A DNA stretch of 64,000 nucleotides from Bacteroidaceae bacterium. GTDB lineage: Bacteria; Bacteroidota; Bacteroidia; Bacteroidales; Bacteroidaceae. This document shows, one piece after another, positions 58,703 to 64,000 of this stretch (position 1 is the stretch's first letter; every line of letters begins with the position of its first letter). The position numbers were made by a program, and so were the translations under genes. Location: the NCBI GenBank assembly GCA_017559845.1, contig JAFYQQ010000004.1, forward strand, positions 1 to 64,000, read 5' to 3'. The notes below the pieces were generated by a model. That model was given only the letters and a program-made list of their open reading frames with translations. It had not been told where the DNA came from and made no database searches.

Positions 58703-60172
58703 ATGAAAACTCGTTTCTTTTTTCTCCAGCTCTTGCTGCTGTCCCTGTTCCCTGTTTTACTCCATGCCCAGAAGTGGACCTCTGTTGACGACTCCACATT
58801 GGTGGAACACGAGCGCATCAGACGTTCCGACTACAAAGTGTACATCTCCACCGACAGGCACCGACAGGACTGGAAAGAAATCAAAGTATACGGTGCGTTG
58901 GTTTCAAACATTGAGCACCGTGATAAAAACAGTGAGGATACTTTAGGCACGGAACGCACTTTGATGGGGTTTGCCATGTTTCAGCATACTTTTAAAAAGC
59001 CGGTTCATGTACGCGTACATAGACAAGGAACAGCCTTCGGACATGCTGAAATCCGCCCTTCGCATTTTAAAATTCCTTATGAGCGAATAAATTCCCGTAC
59101 GATAGAGTTTACAATTAAATCACCAGACCAGAGAGTTTCTGTAGAATTTGACAATGATCGTGATCACAATCTTTTCATCATTCCGGATCGTCCGTTTCCT
59201 GCAAACGATTGCCACACAACTGGTCACTTCAAATATTATGGTCCCGGAGAACATGAAGCCGGTTTTATACGCCTTAAAAGTAATGACACTCTTTTCGTTG
59301 ATGCCGGTGCGGTGGTTTATGGACAGATAGAGGCGTTTAATGCCAATAACATAACCATCATGGGGCATGGCATAATTTGTGGCAGTAAGACCATTCATGA
59401 TTTCATAAGCCGCAAGTCCATGATTTATATGCATCATTGCAGCAATGTACATGTAGAAGGTGTCATGTTCCGCGGTTCTCCGTCGTGGACCTTGAATTTT
59501 AGTCTCTGTGATTCTGTTTTACTTGACAATATCAAACAGATATGCTGGGCACGCAACTCCGATGGAATAGATTTGCTCAATAGTACCCATGTGGTCATCC
59601 GCAACAGTTTCTTGCGCAATTATGATGACAATATATCGCTCAAGAACTTCCCTGTAAAAGACAACCCCAAAGCCTCGCTCCACCATGTTCTTATGGAAAA
59701 CTGCATCTTGTGGGCCGATTGCGGACACAACTTGCTTGTAGGGCCAGAATCAATTCCTGGAGGCTATATGAGCGACATCACCTTCAGCAACATTCAAATT
59801 CTTGAGGGGCGCGAATCTGCTTATCCTTGGCGAGGAACTTTGGCTGTGATGATCTCGGATGAGGGTGCGTTCCGCAATGTCCTTTTTGAGGATATCATGC
59901 TTGACGGCATCCGTGGCGGTCAACTTCTCTCTGTGGACTATTGTACTTATGTTTCAACAGGGCGTGAAGCCGCTGGCATCACATTCCGCAACATAAACAG
60001 TTATAATTGCAGGCACGATTTCATTAGCGAGATACGCGGATTGGATGCCAATCATAAAGTGGAAGGTATACATCTGGATAATATCCGTGTGAACGGAATC
60101 CGTTTGACCAAAGAAAATCTTTCAGACTATCTCAATGTGAATTCCTTTGTTGAAGGGTTCTCATTGCGCTGA
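58703..60172 (+). CDS. Secreted GH28/GH49-like beta-helix glycosidase
   Basis: The 489-residue protein has a signal peptide (FFFLQLLLLSLFPVLLHAQ), an N-terminal beta-sandwich (~25-190) like that of dextranase-type GH49 enzymes, and a right-handed beta helix (~195-470). Polygalacturonase-like active-site strands are ARNSDGIDLLNSTHVVIRNS and NYDDNISLK (expected Asp pair), with DCGHNLLVGPE. The substrate could be pectin, dextran or another uronide; not settled. It is monocistronic. Confidence 0.75.
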   Translation: MKTRFFFLQLLLLSLFPVLLHAQKWTSVDDSTLVEHERIRRSDYKVYISTDRHRQDWKEIKVYGALVSNIEHRDKNSEDTLGTERTLMGFAMFQHTFKKPVHVRVHRQGTAFGHAEIRPSHFKIPYERINSRTIEFTIKSPDQRVSVEFDNDRDHNLFIIPDRPFPANDCHTTGHFKYYGPGEHEAGFIRLKSNDTLFVDAGAVVYGQIEAFNANNITIMGHGIICGSKTIHDFISRKSMIYMHHCSNVHVEGVMFRGSPSWTLNFSLCDSVLLDNIKQICWARNSDGIDLLNSTHVVIRNSFLRNYDDNISLKNFPVKDNPKASLHHVLMENCILWADCGHNLLVGPESIPGGYMSDITFSNIQILEGRESAYPWRGTLAVMISDEGAFRNVLFEDIMLDGIRGGQLLSVDYCTYVSTGREAAGITFRNINSYNCRHDFISEIRGLDANHKVEGIHLDNIRVNGIRLTKENLSDYLNVNSFVEGFSLR

Positions 60173-60203
60173 ATGTCCACGTTTCTTTAAAAGTATAATA
60201 GAA

Positions 60204-60243
60204 TACGGACCGCTATGCCCAGAATGGAGCAATACGGTCCGTA
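60204..60243. terminator. Perfect 9-bp hairpin between convergent genes
   Basis: TACGGACCG (60204-60212) pairs with CGGTCCGTA (60235-60243) across a 22-nt loop. There is no T-run on either strand. Confidence 0.45.
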
Positions 60244-60294
60244 AGTGTATCCAATGCTTTGAATCGGCTTATCCAATAAAATCAAAACAGAGTC

Positions 60295-60999
60295 TTAGTC
60301 CTCAATGTAATATTCTATGGTAGAGACCACCCTGATGCGTTTGATGTACGGTGTGTTGCTGTCCCGATTGTCAATGCTGAACTGCCCTTGGCTTGCGCTC
60401 CTTATTTTTCCGAGTTTGCTTTCAGAGTCCTTGGCAAACTTTTCAGCGGTGGCGCGTGCGTTCTTGGTGGATTCCTCTATCATGTCGGGCTTAATCTTGT
60501 TCAGTCCTGTAAACTCGTATTTCACGATGTTTGTTCCGTACTCTTCAGTAACAAGGGCAATGCCCATTTTCATCAGTTCGCTTTGACTCTGCATAATCTT
60601 GCGTATCAGTTCCACTTGGCTGCTGGTAACGGTTATTACGCTTGTGGCCTTGTAGCGGTAGAGTACGTTGTTCTGGTCATAGCTGTCTGCTTGCCGGTCA
60701 GATACCTGTATGGCACTTTCGCATATTTCCTTTTCTGATATGCCTTTTTCCTTTAGAAAGTCAATCACCTTGCGGTTCTTGGTGGCAAGTCGGTCATACA
60801 TCTCTGCCGGATCGTTGCCCAATTCCTTATATACCAGTGGCCATATTACCTTGTCGGCAGGAACTTCACGCTCCGACAATCCCTTTACGGTCACAATCCG
60901 GTCGCTTTGAAATGCCGAGGTCAGTCCGTCGGCAATGCAGGCACCCATTATTATGAGTCCAATGCACAGGATAAGTGCTTCTTTGTTGTAGCTTTTCAT
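60295..60999 (-). CDS. SIMPL domain (DUF541) membrane-anchored protein
   Basis: The 234-residue protein has an N-terminal anchor (ALILCIGLIIMGACIADGL) and a SIMPL/DUF541 domain beginning VTVKGLSEREVPADKVIWPL. It contains RYKATSVITVTSSQVELI and ATAEKFAKDSESKLGKIRSA. SIMPL proteins form oligomeric rings in the periplasm; function is unclear. It lies 20 bp after the GH16 gene in the same operon. Confidence 0.88.
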   Translation of the reverse strand: MKSYNKEALILCIGLIIMGACIADGLTSAFQSDRIVTVKGLSEREVPADKVIWPLVYKELGNDPAEMYDRLATKNRKVIDFLKEKGISEKEICESAIQVSDRQADSYDQNNVLYRYKATSVITVTSSQVELIRKIMQSQSELMKMGIALVTEEYGTNIVKYEFTGLNKIKPDMIEESTKNARATAEKFAKDSESKLGKIRSASQGQFSIDNRDSNTPYIKRIRVVSTIEYYIED

Positions 61000-61019
61000 A
61001 ATCAGTCTTGCTTGTTTCG

Positions 61020-62219
61020 TTAGTGTTGGGTAAATACACGCACATAATCCACATACATGTTGGAACGGTTGCCGTATCTTTCCAGGTCAATTTGCCATCC
61101 GCTGGCGCCACCTATGGCGTAATTGATCAAGAACACGTGCTTGTTCTCAAACGACATGGCGTTTGTGGCTATGCTGTGAACGGGCAGTCCGTCTCGGTAA
61201 TATACGGTGCTGTCCTTGTCCACATATACACCGTATGTATGGAAGTCCTGGCTCCATGATGTGTCATCCTTGTCTGTCTTTATCAACTTGTCGTCTCCCG
61301 GAAGCTGTTTCCCGTTCTCATCCTTCTGCTCCCAATAATGGGTAGTGGTAAAGTACCCCGTGTTGTTGGGGTTCTTTTCCCCCCATCCGCCATAGGCTTC
61401 TATAATATCCAGCTCATCGCCCGGACCGCGATGAATATTGGTAATGGTCCAGAAGGCCGGCCATGTGCCAGGGGCAGATTGTGCCATAAAGCGGCATTCC
61501 ATGTAGAAGGGTGGGGTGACCCAATAACCTTTTCCGTCCATGTCCACTGGGGCAAGCAGTCCTGTGCTTCCTCTTGTTCCGGGCTTTTTGCGGGCCTGTA
61601 TAACCAGGTAGCCGTCGCGTAACACAAAAGGCCCATCTGTATCATCACTCGGGTCACAGAATGGCCATCCGCTGAAGTCGCCGAAGGTGGGCTTGTGTGC
61701 GTTCCATCTTGCGCCTCTTCCGTCTTTACTGATGGACAGTCCGCGGTCAAAGTCGTCATAGAAGTCAAGTTTCATTCCTTTTGCCACAGCCGGACAATCC
61801 TTCGGCATTCCTTTCTCTGTCTTGGCCGTTTTGGTTGCCGCGTTCCAGAGTTGCAGTTCGTAGATGTCACATTCCTTTTTCGCATTGTCCGCTATGATTT
61901 GTATGTTGATGGGACCTGCCGGAAGTTTCTTGGGATTGAGCGTTACACGTCCTCTCCCTTCGCTATCCAGATTCACCCCTTCGGGCGTAAGAATGTGTTT
62001 TCCGCAACGCACCAGTATACGGCTCATGCCCTTTGCCTGAAAGCTGAGAGGTGTGGCTGTCGTAAGGTCAGCGTGTATTCTCGGAGCTTCCACCTTGATA
62101 CATTGCACCCATTTTCCTATCTCCGGATGGTCGGGAAGGTCTTTCAAGTCGGTAATGTCGTAGGCAGATGCCGATAAAGCGAATAACGTCAGTGCATATG
62201 TGAAAATTCTTCTTTTCAT
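61020..62219 (-). CDS. Secreted glycoside hydrolase family 16 enzyme
   Basis: The 399-residue protein has a signal peptide (RRIFTYALTLFALSASA), an N-terminal beta module (~20-130) and a GH16 jelly roll (~150-397). The catalytic motif ELDIIE is at residues 269-274 (nucleophile Glu269, acid/base Glu274), preceded by APGTWPAFWTI. The spacing is the ExDxxE form seen in agarases, carrageenases, porphyranases and some beta-glucanases; substrate undecided. Promoter box at 62243-62250. Confidence 0.88.
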   Translation of the reverse strand: MKRRIFTYALTLFALSASAYDITDLKDLPDHPEIGKWVQCIKVEAPRIHADLTTATPLSFQAKGMSRILVRCGKHILTPEGVNLDSEGRGRVTLNPKKLPAGPINIQIIADNAKKECDIYELQLWNAATKTAKTEKGMPKDCPAVAKGMKLDFYDDFDRGLSISKDGRGARWNAHKPTFGDFSGWPFCDPSDDTDGPFVLRDGYLVIQARKKPGTRGSTGLLAPVDMDGKGYWVTPPFYMECRFMAQSAPGTWPAFWTITNIHRGPGDELDIIEAYGGWGEKNPNNTGYFTTTHYWEQKDENGKQLPGDDKLIKTDKDDTSWSQDFHTYGVYVDKDSTVYYRDGLPVHSIATNAMSFENKHVFLINYAIGGASGWQIDLERYGNRSNMYVDYVRVFTQH

Positions 62220-62242
62220 CGTATTTTAGTATTAAATCACTG

Positions 62243-62250
62243 CAAAAATA
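62243..62250 (-). promoter_or_regulatory. -7 box TATTTTTG for the GH16-SIMPL operon
   Basis: A minus-strand consensus match lies 23 bp before the GH16 ATG. Confidence 0.5.
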
Positions 62251-62289
62251 ACTTTTTTTCGTAATATTACATAATTTCTTTTGGGAAAG

Positions 62290-62321
62290 TTTGCGAGTGT
62301 CAAAAAAAGTGTGTACTTTTG
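62290..62321 (+). promoter_or_regulatory. Promoter TTTG-N20-TACTTTTG for tRNA-Ser
   Basis: TTTG (62290-62293) and TACTTTTG (62314-62321) are spaced by 20 bp, about 40 bp before the tRNA. Confidence 0.6.
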
Positions 62322-62359
62322 CATCGCTTTTCAGAGGAAGAGCCCTCGCGACGAGGTTT

Positions 62360-62444
62360 GGAGAGATGGTAGAGTGGTCGATTACACCGGTCTTGAAAAC
62401 CGGCGTGCTGAGAGGCACCGGGGGTTCGAATCCCTCTCTCTCCG
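62360..62444 (+). tRNA. tRNA-Ser (anticodon UGA)
   Basis: It has a 7-bp acceptor stem GGAGAGA/TCTCTCC, anticodon loop CTTGAAA within CCGGT/ACCGG (anticodon TGA), a long variable arm (GTGCTGAGAGGCAC) typical of class II tRNAs, and a T loop TTCGAAT. CCA is not encoded. Confidence 0.95.
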
Positions 62445-62508
62445 CTCACAGAAAGTATAAATCAAGTGCAAACGAGATTTATACTTTTTTCTTTTTAATA
62501 CGTTACTA

Positions 62509-62991
62509 ATGATAAAAAAAGCCACCATTGAAGATTTGGATACAATTCTGCTTTTGATTGACGAAGGCAGAAAAAAGATGATTGCCGAAGGGAATGTAAA
62601 CCAGTGGAGCGGCGGCCGTCCTTCAAGGGAAATGTTCATAAAGGATATCACCGAAGGCGTAAGTCATTTGGTGGTGCTCAATGGCACGCCCGTGGCCACC
62701 TTTGCGCTGATTGAAGGTCCCGACCCCACCTATGCCCGCATCTATGACGGCGAATGGCAGAACGCCAAACCTTATTTTGTTATTCATCGTGTGGCATCCA
62801 TGGCTGGTGTGCATGGCATAATGCGTGCCGTGCTCGACTATGCTTTTACTCTTACCGACACTATACGCATTGATACGCATGAGGATAATCGTACAATGCG
62901 TGCCTTGTTGGAAAAATACGGCTTTGTTTATTGCGGTGTTATTTTTCTCGAAAATGGAGATTCGCGACTGGCGTTTCAGAAGTCTCTTTGA
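62509..62991 (+). CDS. GNAT family N-acetyltransferase
   Basis: The 160-residue protein starts IKKATIEDLDTILLLIDEGR, a standard GNAT N-terminus. The substrate/acetyl-CoA region VIHRVASMAGVHGIMRAVLDYA follows, then RIDTHEDNRTMRALLEKYGFVYCGVI, the usual final strand-helix. The usual QxxGxG/A loop is degenerate (AGVHG). The acceptor is unknown. It lies 64 bp after tRNA-Ser and may be read from the tRNA promoter. Confidence 0.88.
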   Translation: MIKKATIEDLDTILLLIDEGRKKMIAEGNVNQWSGGRPSREMFIKDITEGVSHLVVLNGTPVATFALIEGPDPTYARIYDGEWQNAKPYFVIHRVASMAGVHGIMRAVLDYAFTLTDTIRIDTHEDNRTMRALLEKYGFVYCGVIFLENGDSRLAFQKSL

Positions 62992-63128
62992 TTTTTGGCG
63001 GTTAGTAGCGAACTGAGAGCCATGTTTTTTAGAATTGTCTTTATTTTGTGGTGAAAGTGCCTCTCGTTTTTCTTTTCATCATAGCCGCCAATGAAAATCT
63101 TTTACAAAAGGGGGGACTTTGAGAAATT

Positions 63129-63238
63129 CAGTTAGAAAGTTGGAAACGCCCAGTTAGGAAAATATTTTTTCGCAACTGGAAAAATATATTTTCTCTGTTG
63201 GAAAATTATTTTTTTGCAGTTGGGCAATTTTTGGCGGC
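63129..63238. repeat. 22-bp tandem repeats, locus 2 (five units)
   Basis: Units start at 63129, 63151, 63173, 63195 and 63217, each 22 bp, with consensus CArTTGGrAAAAwTwTTTTTyk. The third is CAACTGG. The same family and period occur at 39750-39837. The rest of the 62992-63504 gap shows no gene. Confidence 0.85.
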
Positions 63239-63504
63239 TTTTAAGGTTTGTTTTTGAACTACTTTGGCTGATTTTTGTTCATTTTGGCATTATGTAAGGT
63301 TTGGTAGGCAAAAGTAAAAAAGTTTGACATTGGGTGATGAGTCGTGAGCGAAACACGTTGTGCGTTTCTTCTTTACGGATTCTCACGAACAGGAATAACT
63401 TATCCAATAAATCAAATACAGATGCCGATGAGAAGAATTTGCTGTATATCTGCTTTTTGCATTTGTTTTTGCCCTTAAAATTAGTGAGATTGTCTTTTTA
63501 TGTC

Positions 63505-63512
63505 TATATTTG
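63505..63512 (+). promoter_or_regulatory. -7 box TATATTTG for the acyltransferase
   Basis: A consensus match lies 34 bp before ATG 63546. Confidence 0.55.
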
Positions 63513-63545
63513 CAACATATATCCTATAATACCTTATTGATATTT

Positions 63546-64000
63546 ATGTCTGAAAACCAAAATCGAATTGTTTCGTCGGCTTCTTTTGCCGATTCAAAAC
63601 CCCACTATGAGTTGTTGGACGGTCTGCGCGGAGCGGCTGCACTGATGGTGGTGTGGTATCATGTGTTCGAAGGATTTGCCTTCGCAGAAGGTAGTGCCAT
63701 CGATGTCTTCAATCATGGTCATCTGGCCGTGGATTTCTTCTTCATGCTTTCCGGTTTTGTCATCAGTTATGTCTATGACGACCGCTGGACGGCTCCGGGA
63801 GAGAAGCGGCTGACGCTGGGCAACTTCTTCAAACGCCGCCTCATCCGCCTGCATCCCATGCTGGTGATGGGTATGTTTATCGGCTTCATCACCTTTTTGA
63901 TTGGTGGCGGTGTGAAGTGGGACGGCACGGAGACGCCCCTGCCTTGGGTGTTCCTCTGTCTGCTGCTTTCTTTTCTCTTCATCCCAGCCTATTCGGGCGC
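63546..64000 (+). CDS. Acyltransferase family 3 membrane protein, 5' part
   Basis: The frame starts at ATG 63546 and stays open to the window end (151 codons). After a polar N-terminus it reads YELLDGLRGAAALMVVWYHV, with the family's LDGLRGxAAxxVxxxH motif, then HLAVDFFFMLSGFVISYVY and FFKRRLIRLHPML. It is an O-acyltransferase that modifies sugars or peptidoglycan-linked polymers in the membrane; the substrate is unknown. The C-terminal helices lie outside the window. Confidence 0.9.
   Translation, partial: MSENQNRIVSSASFADSKPHYELLDGLRGAAALMVVWYHVFEGFAFAEGSAIDVFNHGHLAVDFFFMLSGFVISYVYDDRWTAPGEKRLTLGNFFKRRLIRLHPMLVMGMFIGFITFLIGGGVKWDGTETPLPWVFLCLLLSFLFIPAYSG

Noticed and set aside
62291-62509. 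72-residue frame across the tRNA
   Set aside because: The region is fully explained by tRNA-Ser(UGA) with intact cloverleaf.

Overview
This window comes from a Bacteroidota chromosome, most likely order Bacteroidales and probably a Prevotella-like organism. Promoters with the Bacteroidota -7 motif TAnnTTTG sit upstream of many genes. The protein families are typical of the group: Mfa-like fimbrillins, a Porin_10 barrel, DUF4492 ahead of cydAB, DUF4286 beside ruvC, DUF4468, DUF1573 and DUF3784. The genus is inferred from gene content and could not be tested.

Layout. 1-300: 3' end of an IS5-type transposase. 0.4-5.2 kb: small membrane and housekeeping genes (PH-like protein, secreted TIM-barrel isomerase, double ABC ATPase, ruvC, DUF4286, DUF1573, DUF3784). 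5.5-8.4 kb: cytochrome bd oxidase with DUF4492. 8.4-12.5 kb: Gfo/Idh/MocA oxidoreductase, a polytopic membrane protein, a porin. 12.5-15.8 kb: four-subunit 2-oxoacid:ferredoxin oxidoreductase operon with a small membrane protein and a TPR protein. 15.9-21.3 kb: DUF4468 and a MacAB-TolC efflux operon. 21.4-24.6 kb: riboflavin synthase, a phosphodiesterase, threonine aldolase. 24.6-30.1 kb: a second tripartite pump (RND). 30.5-35.1 kb: a DUF4143 ATPase and a three-gene SH3-like membrane cluster that includes a 56-residue protein. 35.1-39.1 kb: lipoprotein and two fimbrillins. 40-45 kb: three secreted enzymes (M60-like peptidase, six-hairpin glycosidase, sialate O-acetylesterase). 45-47.8 kb: repeat-rich interval around one small HTH regulator. 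47.8-52.3 kb: tamB. 52.4-58.6 kb: nqrABCDEF. 58.7-64 kb: GH28-like and GH16 enzymes, SIMPL protein, tRNA-Ser(UGA), GNAT acetyltransferase and the start of an acyltransferase.

Respiration is a common theme. 2-oxoacid oxidation supplies reduced ferredoxin, the Na+-pumping NADH:quinone reductase feeds the quinone pool and cytochrome bd drains it to oxygen. Riboflavin synthase serves the flavin-rich Nqr complex.

The most unusual items are these. (1) NqrC carries an N-terminal rubredoxin-type domain and a C-terminal tail with 17 cysteines built from four 13-residue repeats. (2) Two homologous structured RNA-like leaders, each with a TAATTTTG promoter and a U-tract end, lie in front of a fimbrillin and an HTH gene. 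(3) Four repeat families occupy non-coding DNA: 22-bp units at two loci, a 41-bp x 8 array, palindrome-rich ~290-bp elements in direct and inverted copies, and a 9-bp TCTAG array. (4) tamB has its membrane anchor encoded upstream of the first ATG, with ATA where the start codon is expected.
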